Part shown: positions 25,042-34,550 of the stretch, piece by piece | How positions within the stretch are numbered: the first letter of the stretch is position 1 | Layout of the letters: the number at the start of each line of letters is the position of its first letter | Assembly (NCBI RefSeq): GCF_014132155.1 | Contig: NZ_BLJQ01000001.1 | Span: forward strand, 434,001 to 498,000 | DNA: 64,000 bases | Direction: 5' to 3' | DNA from: Gluconobacter sp. Gdi | Lineage (GTDB): Bacteria; Pseudomonadota; Alphaproteobacteria; Acetobacterales; Acetobacteraceae | Made by a program: the position numbers and the translations under genes | The notes under the pieces: model-generated | Databases searched by the model: none | The model's input: only the letters and a program-made list of their open reading frames with translations | Told to the model about the DNA's origin: nothing

Positions 25042-26763
25042 ATGGAAATCAAGCGCATCATTGCGGCCATTATCCTCTCGGCCCTCATCCTGATCGGTTT
25101 CGACTATTTCATGCCGAAACCCCGTCCGGACAGTCATCCGGCTGTGACGCAAACCACTGCGACACAGTCTCCGTCCACTCCGGCTGTTGCTGGTCCGGCT
25201 CCGGCCTCGCCTGAACCGGAAGTGGTCGCTCGTCGCATTGCGATTACCAGCGACGACGTGCAGGGCTCCCTGAACCTCAAGGGTGCGCTTCTGGATGATG
25301 CGGTGCTGACGAAGTACCGTGCCACTCTTGCAAAGGACAGTCCGCTTGTCCGTCTGCTGGACAAGCCCGGCAGCGAGCATCCGAACTTCTTCGTAATTGG
25401 CTGGAGCAACGCTCCGGGGTCCAATGCGAAGGTTCCGGATCTGAACACGGTCTGGACCAGTGCGGACGAGGCACTCTCTCCTGGTCATCCGGTCACGCTG
25501 ACATGGGATAACGGCGAAGGTCTGATTTTCTCGATCTACCTTTCAGTTGATGAGCATTATATGTTCTCGGCTGTGCAGTCGGTGGAGAATCATTCCTCCC
25601 AGCCTGTTGCGCTGCTTCCGTTCCAGCGTGTGCAGCGTGACTATCAGGCTCCGGAAGGTTTCTGGACGGCACATGAAGGCCCTATTGCTGTCATGGACGG
25701 TCGCCTGAACGACGAGACCTACAAAAATGTTCGTAAGGGCGCTGAGCATCCTGACCACACGTTCTGGGCCAAGGGTGGTACAGGTGGCTGGGGCGGTATC
25801 AGCGACAAGTACTGGTTGACGGCCGTTGCACCTGACGCCACGTCTTCTGTGACGGCGAGCTTTGCTTACGTTCCGGAACATGCAGGGTCCTATCGTATCA
25901 GCTTCGTGTCTCAGGCTCCGCAGCAGATCATGCCGAATGGCACTGTTACGCAGACGAGCCATCTTTTTGCTGGTGCAAAGGTGCCAAGCCTTCTGCAGGC
26001 TTACAGCAGCAACCTGCACATTACGGACCTCGACAAAGCCATCGACTTTGGGTGGTTCAGCTTTCTGACGCGTCCGATCCTGTATCTGCTGCACTGGCTG
26101 TATCTGCATCTGGGCAATTTCGGTCTGGCGCTGATGGCGCTGACGCTGATCGTCAAGATTGTGCTCTTCCCGCTTGCGTCCAAGGCGGCAGGATCTTCAG
26201 CGCGCATGCGTCTGCTAGCTCCGAAGATCAAGGAGATCCGTGAGAAGAACAAGGACGACCCGATGGTGATGAACCAGAAGGTCATGGCGCTCTACCGCGA
26301 AGAGGGTGTTAGCCCTGCCAGTGGGTGCCTTCCTGTTCTGATCCAGGCTCCGATCTTCTTCTGCCTCTACAAGATGCTGAACATCAGCATTGACGAGCGT
26401 CATGCACCGTTCTTCGGCTGGATTCATGATCTGTCTGTCCCAGATCCGACGAACATTTTTAACCTGTTTGGTCTGATCCCCTTTGACCCGACCGTGTATT
26501 TTTCCTTCCTGCATGTCAGCATCTGGGGTGCTGCGCTAGGCGTGACCTTCTGGTTGCTTCAGCGGCAGACGATGGTCAGCATGGACCCGGCTCAGGCCCG
26601 CATCATGCAGTTCATGCCGCTGGTCTACGTGTTCGTGATGTCCAACTTCCCGGCCAGCCTTCTGGTTTACTATACGTGGAACAACCTGCTGACGTTCGCC
26701 CAGCAGTCCTTCATTCAGAGCCGTGCCAAGCTGCCGGTTCCTGTCACTAAAAGTGGACGCTGA
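25042..26763 (+). CDS. yidC: Membrane protein insertase YidC
   Basis: A 573-residue inner membrane insertase. N-terminal anchor helix (about residues 6-22, IAAIILSALILIGFDYF), a proline-rich linker and the large periplasmic beta domain (about 60-345), then the conserved five-helix insertase core from about 355 (GNFGLALMALTLIVKIVLFP, coiled cytoplasmic hairpin, SPASGCLPVLIQAPIFFCLY, and the C-terminal pair ending in NNLLTFAQQ). The length is normal for Gram-negative YidC. It likely works with YidD just upstream and YajC elsewhere in this window. Confidence 0.96.
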   Translation: MEIKRIIAAIILSALILIGFDYFMPKPRPDSHPAVTQTTATQSPSTPAVAGPAPASPEPEVVARRIAITSDDVQGSLNLKGALLDDAVLTKYRATLAKDSPLVRLLDKPGSEHPNFFVIGWSNAPGSNAKVPDLNTVWTSADEALSPGHPVTLTWDNGEGLIFSIYLSVDEHYMFSAVQSVENHSSQPVALLPFQRVQRDYQAPEGFWTAHEGPIAVMDGRLNDETYKNVRKGAEHPDHTFWAKGGTGGWGGISDKYWLTAVAPDATSSVTASFAYVPEHAGSYRISFVSQAPQQIMPNGTVTQTSHLFAGAKVPSLLQAYSSNLHITDLDKAIDFGWFSFLTRPILYLLHWLYLHLGNFGLALMALTLIVKIVLFPLASKAAGSSARMRLLAPKIKEIREKNKDDPMVMNQKVMALYREEGVSPASGCLPVLIQAPIFFCLYKMLNISIDERHAPFFGWIHDLSVPDPTNIFNLFGLIPFDPTVYFSFLHVSIWGAALGVTFWLLQRQTMVSMDPAQARIMQFMPLVYVFVMSNFPASLLVYYTWNNLLTFAQQSFIQSRAKLPVPVTKSGR

Positions 26764-26769
26764 GACACC

Positions 26770-27450
26770 ATGAAAGAAGCCGCTGGCCCTCCTACCCCTG
26801 AGCAGATTGAAGACGGTCGCCTGCTGTTCGCAGGGGAGTGCGAGTTCTTCTTCGGCTCGCAGAAGATCGATCAGCTTCCGCCGGTTGGTCGACCGGAAGT
26901 TGCTTTTGCCGGGCGTTCCAATGTTGGCAAGTCCAGCATCATCAACGCTTTGACCGGGCGTCGTGCGCTGGCGAGAGCATCTTCAGAACCGGGGCGCACC
27001 AAGCAACTCAACTTTTTCAATCTCGCTGACCGTATTTCTCTTGTGGATATGCCTGGTTACGGGTTCGCTAAAGCTGCGAAATCCGTCAAGGAAGACTGGC
27101 AGAACATGATGTTCGCCTATCTTCGTGGGCGAACCACGCTGGCCCGCGTCATTCTGCTTCTGGATGCGCGGATTGAGATCAAGCAGTCCGACAGGGACGT
27201 TATGGATCTGTTGGGGCGTGCGGCTGTGGTGTTCCAGATTGTTCTGACCAAATGCGATCAGGTTCGGCCGACGGCACTGAAAGCCAAAATTGCGGAAGTT
27301 GAAGCGCTCGCGCTCAAACAGGCTGCGGCCTACCCGCGGATTGTCTGCACCAGCAGTCAGACCGGGGAAGGCATTGAAGATCTTCGGGCAGAGATTGCCC
27401 GTTTCGCAGATCCTGTTCAGACCTCAGGGGAAGGAGATGTCCGGCCATGA
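26770..27450 (+). CDS. engB: Ribosome biogenesis GTP-binding protein YihA/YsxC (EngB)
   Basis: A 226-residue GTPase needed for large ribosomal subunit assembly. Motifs: [20 protein letters not shown] (G1), GRTKQLNFF (G2), [12 protein letters not shown] (G3), LTKCDQV (G4). It starts six bases after yidC and overlaps argB by four bases (ATGA). Confidence 0.95.
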   Translation: MKEAAGPPTPEQIEDGRLLFAGECEFFFGSQKIDQLPPVGRPEVAFAGRSNVGKSSIINALTGRRALARASSEPGRTKQLNFFNLADRISLVDMPGYGFAKAAKSVKEDWQNMMFAYLRGRTTLARVILLLDARIEIKQSDRDVMDLLGRAAVVFQIVLTKCDQVRPTALKAKIAEVEALALKQAAAYPRIVCTSSQTGEGIEDLRAEIARFADPVQTSGEGDVRP

Positions 27451-28382
27451 GCAAAAAGACCCACAGTGAAAAATTGCCGGAAATTCCCCCGGCCGTTAAT
27501 ATGGATGATGCCCAGCAGCAGGCTGCTATTCTTGCGAGTGCACTGCCATTTCTGCGCCGTTATGCCGGGGACACGATCGTTGTGAAATACGGCGGTCATG
27601 CAATGGGTGAGGGCAAGCTGGCCAGTGCATTTGGATATGACATTGCGCTTCTGAAGCTCGTAGGGATTAATCCGATCGTTGTGCATGGCGGTGGCCCGCA
27701 GATCAGCTCCATGCTGGATCGTCTCCACATCCGCTCACAGTTCGTGGATGGTCTGCGCGTTACGGATAGTGCCATGGTCGATGTGATCGAGATGGTTCTG
27801 GCTGGAAGTGTGAACAAGCAGGTTGCGCAGCTCATCAACAGTGCTGGTGCTATGGCTGTTGGAATTTCGGGTAAGGATGGAAGTCTTATTCAGGCTCGTA
27901 AACTGACCCGCACGCGGCGTGATCCGGATAGCCAGATCGAGAGTATTATCGATCTTGGTTTCGTGGGACAGCCGGAGAAGATTGATCCGCGCGTTCTTTA
28001 TGCTTTGCTCGGATCAGGCCTTATTCCTGTCATTGCGCCTGTGGGTGCGGGCGAAAATGGCGAAACCTACAATATCAATGCCGATACGGCAGCAGGTGCC
28101 ATTGCCGGTGCAGTTCATGCATCTCGCCTGCTGATGCTGACGGACGTTCCGGGCGTGCTGGATCGTGACGGCAAGCTGATTGAAGAGCTGAGTGCGGAAG
28201 AAGCACGCAATCTCATCAAGGATGGCACGATCTCCGGAGGGATGATCCCGAAGGTCGAAACCTGTCTGGATGCTGTGCAGAGCGGCGCCAAGGCTGCAGT
28301 TATTCTTGACGGTCGTGTTCCTCACACCTGCCTTCTGGAACTCTTTACCAGAGCAGGCCCCGGCACTCTTATCAAAGCCTGA
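27447..28382 (+). CDS. argB: Acetylglutamate kinase
   Basis: A 311-residue kinase, second step of arginine synthesis. Marks: [13 protein letters not shown] (phosphate-binding), [32 protein letters not shown] and the C-terminal [18 protein letters not shown]. The N-terminal helix of about 30 residues before the catalytic core is typical of arginine-feedback-sensitive hexameric enzymes, so inhibition by arginine is likely. It is followed by a strong terminator. Confidence 0.95.
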   Translation: MSKKTHSEKLPEIPPAVNMDDAQQQAAILASALPFLRRYAGDTIVVKYGGHAMGEGKLASAFGYDIALLKLVGINPIVVHGGGPQISSMLDRLHIRSQFVDGLRVTDSAMVDVIEMVLAGSVNKQVAQLINSAGAMAVGISGKDGSLIQARKLTRTRRDPDSQIESIIDLGFVGQPEKIDPRVLYALLGSGLIPVIAPVGAGENGETYNINADTAAGAIAGAVHASRLLMLTDVPGVLDRDGKLIEELSAEEARNLIKDGTISGGMIPKVETCLDAVQSGAKAAVILDGRVPHTCLLELFTRAGPGTLIKA

Positions 28383-28388
28383 TCCGGC

Positions 28389-29408
28389 TTATGGCGCTTC
28401 GTGTGAGAAGCGCCATTTTTTTTGCTCTTCTTCTCCGGTCTGGAGAGCCTGACTGGCTCTTTCCAGAAGATTGTCTGCCGTGTTTTCCGGATCGTTCGCT
28501 TCTCGGCACATCAGTCCGATGTGTAGTGGAAGGTGCACCGGTGGGTTTATCAGGATCGGAATGCCATGCGCCGTCATCCGTTCGGCACGCTCAGCCATGG
28601 CAAAACGATCCCCTCCATCCAGCCAAAGCGCAAACATGTTGCCGCTAAGCCGCGCAATAGCGTCGGTTGGACGCACGGCCTTGCGGAGTAAAGCAATGCA
28701 TTGTGTGAGCGCCTCTTCTCCTGCCTGAAATCCATGCGTTTGGGTTGTTTCGCTCAGGCCGGGAACGTGCGCGATCATAAGGGTCGCCGCGAGGCAGTCT
28801 CGATCCAGGCGCGGAATGCGCCGCTCCATTTCCTGTTTCAAGCCTTCCCAGTTCAGAAGGTTGGACGAGAGATCATAGTGAGCGCCCTTTAGGACGTTTC
28901 TGTGAAGCCCTTCAGCATCCTGCAACGTTGCAATGACTGTCAGCAGAGTGCGAAGAAGATCAGTTTCATCTGCTGACCATGATGTTTTTTTCCAGCATAG
29001 AAGGCCAAAAGGAGCCTGGCTTCTGATGGGTTCGCAGATCAGGAGCGCATGATGGACCCCTGAGGAAAACTGGATGACGTGTTGCTCGAGCATGAGCCCA
29101 CATTTCTGTAATTCGCCTTGAAACCCCTCGGGAAGCGGGGCGGACTGATGCAAGGCCACGCTATGATCGGAAGGTGTAAAGGCGCTGAAGAGCAGGCAGT
29201 CCGCTTCAAGCGCTTCCTGTACCTTGGTGAGGGCTGCTGCGATGCCAAGTCGGGGAAGAATGGCGCTGCGCATGCAGGCCAGATTCTCTCTCAGGAGCTG
29301 AAAGGTTTGATGGGAAGTCGGCTCCGGCACCGGAGGGGGAGGGCTTTTCAGGCCAATGTCATGCATTGCCGCAAAGGATCCATGATTTTGCGGCTGAACG
29401 TGCCGCAT
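28389..29408 (-). CDS. GAF domain protein with degenerate GGDEF domain
   Basis: Up to 339 residues. The N-terminal half (about 60-185) looks like a GAF sensor (EADCLLFSAFTPSDHS ... PFGLLCWKKTSWSADETDLL), and the C-terminal half is a diguanylate cyclase fold: DLSSNLLNWEGLKQEMERRI, ATLMIAHVPGLSETTQTHGF, EALTQCIALLRKAVRPTDAI, ARLSGNMFALWL. The catalytic GGDEF signature is replaced by SGNMF, and the metal-binding Asp strand reads AHVPG, so cyclic-di-GMP synthesis is not expected. It could be a sensor or binding protein. Starts at 29408 or 29366 (MHDIGLKSPPPP) are both possible; neither has a clear ribosome site. Confidence 0.75.
   Translation of the reverse strand: MRHVQPQNHGSFAAMHDIGLKSPPPPVPEPTSHQTFQLLRENLACMRSAILPRLGIAAALTKVQEALEADCLLFSAFTPSDHSVALHQSAPLPEGFQGELQKCGLMLEQHVIQFSSGVHHALLICEPIRSQAPFGLLCWKKTSWSADETDLLRTLLTVIATLQDAEGLHRNVLKGAHYDLSSNLLNWEGLKQEMERRIPRLDRDCLAATLMIAHVPGLSETTQTHGFQAGEEALTQCIALLRKAVRPTDAIARLSGNMFALWLDGGDRFAMAERAERMTAHGIPILINPPVHLPLHIGLMCREANDPENTADNLLERASQALQTGEEEQKKWRFSHEAP
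28391..28424 (+). terminator. Rho-independent terminator of argB, lying inside the convergent gene
   Basis: ATGGCGCTTC (28391-28400) and GAAGCGCCAT (28407-28416) form a perfect 10-base stem with a 6-base loop, followed by a run of eight Ts. It sits within the last codons of the convergent GAF-GGDEF-like gene, where the A run on the other strand encodes Lys-Lys. Confidence 0.93.
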
Positions 29409-29641
29409 CGTTGAAGCGATAAATGTGCTGCGTCGTGAATCGATGTGAGAACACGGTCTGGCGCCTTTGGCTTTCCGGATCTTTTCCGGAGACGAAAGAG
29501 CTTGGATTTTTCATAGGATCAAAAGGTAAACAAAGCCTTAACGTTGGTCTGGATGATGCTCACAGGGAAAGAGCCGTTGACAGTCGGGACCGGGGACCGC
29601 ATGGTCCGGCGGTTTTCTGCTCCTTTTCCGGATTGGTCCTG

Positions 29642-30472
29642 ATGCCTCACGATACGCTCCGCACCGCTATTGACGCTCTTTGGGAGCGTCGCGCTACTCT
29701 GAACGCCCAGACAGAGGGAGAGGACCGCGAGGTCGTCGAAACCGCTCTCAAAGGGCTGGACGCTGGTACGCTGCGTGTTGCCGAGCCGAGCGAAGATGGC
29801 TGGGTTGTTCATGAATGGCTGAAGAAGGCTGTTCTGCTCTCATTCCGTCTGTACGACAGCCGCGTGATGGTGGGTGGATGTGGCGGTCAACCTGCTTTTG
29901 ATAAGGTCCCGCTGAAGTTTGAAGGCTGGGATCAGTTCCGGTTTGCTGAAGCCGGTTTCCGTGCCGTTCCAGGTGCCATTGTTCGTCGCTCCGCGTTCAT
30001 TGCGCCGAATGTTGTTCTGATGCCGAGCTTCGTGAACGTCGGTGCCCGTGTAGACAGCGGCACGATGGTCGATACTTGGGCGACAGTCGGTTCCTGCGCC
30101 CAGATTGGCAAGAACTGCCATATCAGCGGCGGTGCTGGCATCGGTGGCGTTCTTGAACCGCTTCAGGCTGCTCCCGTCATCATTGAAGATGACTGCTTCA
30201 TCGGTGCCCGTTCGGAAGTTGCTGAAGGCGTGATCGTGGAGAAGGGCTCCGTCCTGTCCATGGGCGTGTTTATCGGTGCCTCCACGAAGATTGTGGACCG
30301 TGCGACGGGTGAAATCTTCATGGGACGTGTGCCAGCCTATTCTGTGGTTATCCCAGGCACGCTGCCGCCTAAGGAGCCAGGTCAGCCGTCCCTCGCATGT
30401 GCTGTAATCGTAAAGCGCGTTGACGAGCGTACGCGCTCCAAGACGTCCATCAACGAACTTCTGCGCGACTGA
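29642..30472 (+). CDS. dapD: 2,3,4,5-tetrahydropyridine-2,6-dicarboxylate N-succinyltransferase
   Basis: A 276-residue enzyme of the succinylase branch of lysine and diaminopimelate synthesis. Domain order: N-terminal helical part ([18 protein letters not shown]), a middle domain ([14 protein letters not shown]), and hexapeptide left-handed helix ([39 protein letters not shown]). ATG 29642 matches the family N-terminus; the frame is open upstream to 29423 but that extension has no family character. A TTGACA at 29577-29582 may be a -35 element, but the -10 is poor. dapE follows directly. Confidence 0.95.
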   Translation: MPHDTLRTAIDALWERRATLNAQTEGEDREVVETALKGLDAGTLRVAEPSEDGWVVHEWLKKAVLLSFRLYDSRVMVGGCGGQPAFDKVPLKFEGWDQFRFAEAGFRAVPGAIVRRSAFIAPNVVLMPSFVNVGARVDSGTMVDTWATVGSCAQIGKNCHISGGAGIGGVLEPLQAAPVIIEDDCFIGARSEVAEGVIVEKGSVLSMGVFIGASTKIVDRATGEIFMGRVPAYSVVIPGTLPPKEPGQPSLACAVIVKRVDERTRSKTSINELLRD

Positions 30473-30475
30473 TCC

Positions 30476-31621
30476 ATGCCGTCCCCATCTTTTCCGACTG
30501 ATCCTGTTGCCCTTGCGCAGGATCTGATCCGTTGCCAGTCCGTTACTCCAGCCGATGATGGAGCGCAGGCTCTTCTGGTATCGGTTCTGGAAGGGATGGG
30601 GTTCGAGGTGGTCCACCTGCCATTCGGGCCAGCGGACGCTCCTACGCCGAATTTTTACGCTAAAATTGGTATCGGGCGTCCGGTTCTCTGCTTTGCGGGC
30701 CATACGGATGTGGTTCCTCCCGGTGAAGGATGGGCACACGATCCTTTCGCAGCGCAGATCCAGGATGGTCGGCTGTATGGCCGTGGGATCGCGGACATGA
30801 AAGGCGGCGTGGCCTGTTCCGTGGCAGCCATCGCACGTTTTCTTCAGAACAATACCCTCAAAGGGTCAATTTCCCTGCTCATTACGGGTGATGAGGAAGG
30901 CCCGGCTCATTTCGGCACAAAGCCTGTCATTGAATGGCTGGCAGCGCGAAATGATGTGCCGGATTTCTGCCTTCTCGGAGAGCCCACAAATCCTTCGGCT
31001 CTGGGGGATACGATCAAGATTGGTCGTCGGGGCAGCATGAATGCAGAGATCGTGGTTCGGGGCGTGCAGGGGCACGTTGCCTATCCGCATCTGGCCGATA
31101 ACCCCATCCACCGTCTCCTTCCGGCACTCGGTGAACTGACCGGACGCTGCCTAGATGAGGGAACGGAATGGTTCTCCCCGTCGTCATTGCAGGTCACGAG
31201 CGTTGACGTCGGCAATCCTGCGACGAACGTCATTCCTGCCGAGGCCAAGGCGCGCCTGAACATCCGGTTCAATGACTGTCATACTGGTGCGGCCCTGTCT
31301 GAGTGGATCCGCGAAGTTATCTCTCGTCATGCACCTGACAGCGAAGTTACGGTTTCCATCAGTGGGGAGGCGTTTCTGACGCAGCCGGGACCGGCAGTTC
31401 AATGTCTTGAGCGGGCTGTTCAGGATGTGACAGGGCGGCAGCCGAAACTCGATACGGGCGGAGGAACGTCTGATGCGCGCTTCATTTCGCAATACTGTGC
31501 TGTAGCAGAGTTCGGTCTGGTCGGAGCGACAATGCATAAGCGGGACGAGCATGTTGATGTCTCGACGCTTGAAGATCTGACGCAGATTTATCTGACGTTC
31601 ATGGAAAGATTTGGCCTGTGA
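30476..31621 (+). CDS. dapE: Succinyl-diaminopimelate desuccinylase
   Basis: A 381-residue dinuclear zinc peptidase-family enzyme that releases succinate from N-succinyl-LL-diaminopimelate. Zinc motifs: LCFAGHTDVVPPGEGW, YGRGIADMKGGVAC, TGDEEGPAHFGT, LLGEPTNPSALGD and a C-terminal His near TMHKRDEHVDV. All ligands look present. It lies three bases after dapD, so the two lysine-pathway steps are co-expressed. Its TGA overlaps the GTG start of the next gene. Confidence 0.95.
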   Translation: MPSPSFPTDPVALAQDLIRCQSVTPADDGAQALLVSVLEGMGFEVVHLPFGPADAPTPNFYAKIGIGRPVLCFAGHTDVVPPGEGWAHDPFAAQIQDGRLYGRGIADMKGGVACSVAAIARFLQNNTLKGSISLLITGDEEGPAHFGTKPVIEWLAARNDVPDFCLLGEPTNPSALGDTIKIGRRGSMNAEIVVRGVQGHVAYPHLADNPIHRLLPALGELTGRCLDEGTEWFSPSSLQVTSVDVGNPATNVIPAEAKARLNIRFNDCHTGAALSEWIREVISRHAPDSEVTVSISGEAFLTQPGPAVQCLERAVQDVTGRQPKLDTGGGTSDARFISQYCAVAEFGLVGATMHKRDEHVDVSTLEDLTQIYLTFMERFGL

Positions 31622-32238
31622 CTCCAGACCGTCCAACCGGTATTCCCCCGATTGGAGGAATGAGTATCCCACTGGGCGTCTGGCTGCTGGGGCGCGGACG
31701 TGCGGTGGGGATCAACTGTTTCTCCCCCGGGGTTCAGCCGCTGATGGCGGCTCTGGCGCCCACCATTGCCATAACTCTCATCGAACTGGTCAGTGTCTTC
31801 CTGTTGCCCGCGGATCAACGGGAATTGCAGGCCATACGAGCATTGGTTCAGCTGGTTTGTCCCTTGCTTCAGCTCGTCGTCTCGGAACGCTATGCCGTGT
31901 TTGTAGGCCGGAAAGGCTTGTGGACCCGCTATGCGACGGCCTCGCTCTGGTGTGCGTGGCTACCGGTGATCATGATGATCATGGCCGAAGGCATCATGAG
32001 GATCATCATGCCTGCTGCTGCCTCGTCTTCTGCAGCGCTGGCTGGCGTCGCAGTGGGCGTGTGGCTCTATAGCCTGTGGCTGACCTGGTATGTCACGCGT
32101 GTTGGGCTTGTGATGACGGCATGGCAGTCTGTCATCATGACGGTGTTGCAGACTGTCAGCGTATTCCTTCTGATCGGCCTGCTGTTGCTGGTCCCACCGC
32201 ATTACAACGCAATAGCGGATCTGTTTGGGGCACCCTGA
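31618..32238 (+). CDS. Uncharacterised polytopic membrane protein coupled to dapE
   Basis: A 206-residue protein of unknown function. About four hydrophobic segments are visible: PLMAALAPTIAITLIELVSV, the stretch around LWCAWLPVIMMIMAEGIMRI, ALAGVAVGVWLYSLWLTWYV and a C-terminal VFLLIGLLLLV. The region before the first helix has a Gly/Pro-rich start. The start is GTG 31618 in a GTGA overlap with dapE, so it is translated as part of that operon. No motif suggests enzymatic activity. It ends two bases from convergent truA. Confidence 0.75.
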   Translation: MTPDRPTGIPPIGGMSIPLGVWLLGRGRAVGINCFSPGVQPLMAALAPTIAITLIELVSVFLLPADQRELQAIRALVQLVCPLLQLVVSERYAVFVGRKGLWTRYATASLWCAWLPVIMMIMAEGIMRIIMPAAASSSAALAGVAVGVWLYSLWLTWYVTRVGLVMTAWQSVIMTVLQTVSVFLLIGLLLLVPPHYNAIADLFGAP

Positions 32239-32240
32239 AC

Positions 32241-33011
32241 TTAGGCGAACGGATCTTCCGGATAGCCGACGCCTGTAAGGCAGAGGCCATCTGGTGGAGA
32301 AGTCGGTCCCGCAGCGCAGCGGTTCCGGGCTTCCAACACTTCGCGCATCTTTTCCGGTGGCCACTGGCGAGAGCCCACCATGACCAGAGAGCCTACCATA
32401 TTCCGGACCTGATGGTGCAGGAACGAGCGTGCCTTGGTGTTCACGATCACCAGTTCGCCTTCCCGGTGAATGGTCAGAACATCAAGGGTGCGCACAGCAC
32501 TTCGGGCCTGACAGGCGATCGCCCGGAATGATGTGAAGTCGTGCGAGCCCAGAAGGTAGTTCGCGCCTTCCTGCATCAGGTCTACATCCAGCACGCGCTT
32601 GACGTGCCAGACGTGTGTCTCCTGCAAGGCTGGGCGCGCCTGACGGTTCAGGATCTTGAACTGGTAGCTGCGCCAGATGGCGGAGAAACGTGCGCTCCAG
32701 TCCAGGCTGACCTGTGCGGCCTCCAGAACTACAACCCTGTGAGGCTTGAGGTAATAACCCATGCCATCGCGGATCTGGCGCCCGTTGATCTTGGCGTCTC
32801 CCGGGAAATCGATGTGAATGACCATGCCGGAGGCATGGACACCGGCATCGGTACGGCCTGCGGTGATGCTGGAGACCGGACGATTTCCAACAAGTCGAGA
32901 CGCTGCCGCCTCAATGAGGCTCTGGATAGAGACGCCGTCTTGCTGTTTCTGCCATCCCACAAAGCCCGTCCCGTCATATTCGAGACGTAACGCCCAGCGG
33001 GAGATATCCAT
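32241..33011 (-). CDS. truA: tRNA pseudouridine(38-40) synthase TruA
   Basis: A 256-residue enzyme that makes pseudouridine in tRNA anticodon stems. RLEYDGTGFVGWQKQ is the N-terminal family motif and AGRTDAGVHASGMV carries the catalytic aspartate. The C-terminal FLHHQVRNMVGSLVMVGSRQ is also canonical. I place the start at ATG 33011, one base beyond the fmt stop; a TTG nine bases upstream would overlap fmt. Last gene of def-fmt-truA. Confidence 0.94.
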   Translation of the reverse strand: MDISRWALRLEYDGTGFVGWQKQQDGVSIQSLIEAAASRLVGNRPVSSITAGRTDAGVHASGMVIHIDFPGDAKINGRQIRDGMGYYLKPHRVVVLEAAQVSLDWSARFSAIWRSYQFKILNRQARPALQETHVWHVKRVLDVDLMQEGANYLLGSHDFTSFRAIACQARSAVRTLDVLTIHREGELVIVNTKARSFLHHQVRNMVGSLVMVGSRQWPPEKMREVLEARNRCAAGPTSPPDGLCLTGVGYPEDPFA

Positions 33012-33012
33012 T

Positions 33013-33924
33013 TCAGTCAAAGCGTGTGCCTGCCGGAATTTCTTGTCCGCGTACGAAATCTGCAGCGTCCATCATGCTGCGTCCTGGCTTCTGAATACGG
33101 TCAATGCGCAGTGCGCCGGTGCCGCAGACAATGGTCAGAGCATCATCCAATGCGCTACCGGCAGCGGGCCCTTCAATTTCGGGACGTGGCGTAGCGGCGC
33201 CAATTTTAAGGATGACACCGTTTAGCATCGTGAATGCGCCGGGCCATGGTGTCAGCCCCCGAATTTGGCGATCGATTTCTTCGCAGGACTGTGACCAGTC
33301 GATACGCCCGTTTTCGCGCTTCAACATATGCGCGTATGTCACGCCGTCTTCAGGCTGTGGCACAGGCTGAGGCTGCTCACTCAGTGCTCGAACAATCAGC
33401 CTGCCGCCAATTTCTGCCAGACGATCGTGGAGCGTGCTGGCGGTGTCTGACAGGCTGATTGGCGTGGCTTCCTCCAGCAGGACCGCGCCCGTATCGAGAC
33501 CCTCGTCCATCTGCATGATGGAAACGCCGCTTCTGGTGTCTCCGGCCACGATGGAGGACTGGATAGGCGAAGCTCCGCGCCAGCGGGGAAGCAGGCTTGC
33601 GTGAATATTCAGGCATCCCATACGAGGGGCATCCAGCATGGCTTTCGGTAGGATCAACCCGTAAGCGGCGACTACTGCGGCGTCTGCATTGAGCGCGGCA
33701 AAGGCTTTATGCTCCGCTTCGTCCCGGCGAACGCGGGCAGGCGTACGCACTTCAATGCCTGCCGCTTCCGCTGCTTCATGGACAGGGGAGCGCCGTACGG
33801 CCTTGCCACGTCCTGCCGGACGAGGGGGCTGCGTATAAACGGCAACGATTTCGTGTCCTGCAGCCATGAGAGCATGCAGGGCCGGAACCGCGAAATCCGG
33901 CGTACCCATGAAGATCAGACGCAT
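33013..33924 (-). CDS. fmt: Methionyl-tRNA formyltransferase
   Basis: A 303-residue enzyme that formylates initiator Met-tRNA. N-terminal domain MRLIFMGTPDFAVPALHALM, the formyl-binding motif GCLNIHASLLPRWRGASPIQ, and the C-terminal oligonucleotide-binding domain starting RIDWSQSCEEIDRQIRGLTP. It is six bases downstream of def, which removes the same formyl group after translation. Confidence 0.96.
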   Translation of the reverse strand: MRLIFMGTPDFAVPALHALMAAGHEIVAVYTQPPRPAGRGKAVRRSPVHEAAEAAGIEVRTPARVRRDEAEHKAFAALNADAAVVAAYGLILPKAMLDAPRMGCLNIHASLLPRWRGASPIQSSIVAGDTRSGVSIMQMDEGLDTGAVLLEEATPISLSDTASTLHDRLAEIGGRLIVRALSEQPQPVPQPEDGVTYAHMLKRENGRIDWSQSCEEIDRQIRGLTPWPGAFTMLNGVILKIGAATPRPEIEGPAAGSALDDALTIVCGTGALRIDRIQKPGRSMMDAADFVRGQEIPAGTRFD

Positions 33925-33930
33925 CAGAGA

Positions 33931-34485
33931 TTAACGCCTTCTCAGCTTCTGCTCTTTGGCCAGACGGCGCATGATCATGTTGCGCTTGAGTGTGGAGAGG
34001 TGATCCACGAACAGGATACCCTCCAAATGATCCATTTCATGCTGGATGCATGTCGCCAGCAGGCCATCAGCATCACGCTCGATGATCTCACCCGCAAGGT
34101 CGCGGTAACGCACGCGAATCGATTCGGGGCGGATGACTTCCGCATACTGGTTCGGCAGCGAGAGGCAGCCTTCTTCCCGTACGGCCATCTGTTCGGAATC
34201 CGTGACGATCTCCGGATTGATGAGAACCATGGGTTCGCGGGGGGCATCTTCTTCAGCGACGTCCACGAGGGCGAAGCGCATATCAAGGCCAACCTGCGGG
34301 GCCGCTAGGCCAATGCCGGGAGCCTTGTACATGGCGGAAAACATGCCTGGAAGCTGCTCACGCAGGAACGCCATGTCCTCTGCGCGGACGTCACGGGTGA
34401 CCTGACGCAGCACGGGCGCAGGGGCAATCAGGATCGGGGTCGGCGGCACCGCGTCGATGCCGGACAGGAAATCGAATTCGCTCAT
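33931..34485 (-). CDS. def: Peptide deformylase
   Basis: A metallo-enzyme that removes the N-formyl group from nascent proteins. Motif 1 GIGLAAPQVG, motif 2 EEGCLSLP and motif 3 QHEMDHLEGILF are all intact, giving the Cys and two His metal ligands. About 184 residues from ATG 34485 (MSEFDFLSGIDAVPP), chosen because earlier starts (to 34557) would add residues not seen in the family and cover the divergent regulatory region. Leads the def-fmt-truA operon. Confidence 0.94.
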   Translation of the reverse strand: MSEFDFLSGIDAVPPTPILIAPAPVLRQVTRDVRAEDMAFLREQLPGMFSAMYKAPGIGLAAPQVGLDMRFALVDVAEEDAPREPMVLINPEIVTDSEQMAVREEGCLSLPNQYAEVIRPESIRVRYRDLAGEIIERDADGLLATCIQHEMDHLEGILFVDHLSTLKRNMIMRRLAKEQKLRRR

Positions 34486-34550
34486 GCCTTGCGATGTAGC
34501 GAGCGACGACTGTTTATGCCAGTCCCGAGCAAGCATTTCCCGAGGCAGAA

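Noticed and set aside
29423-29641. Upstream extension of dapD
   Set aside because: The 73 extra residues do not resemble DapD and the family N-terminus begins at 29642.
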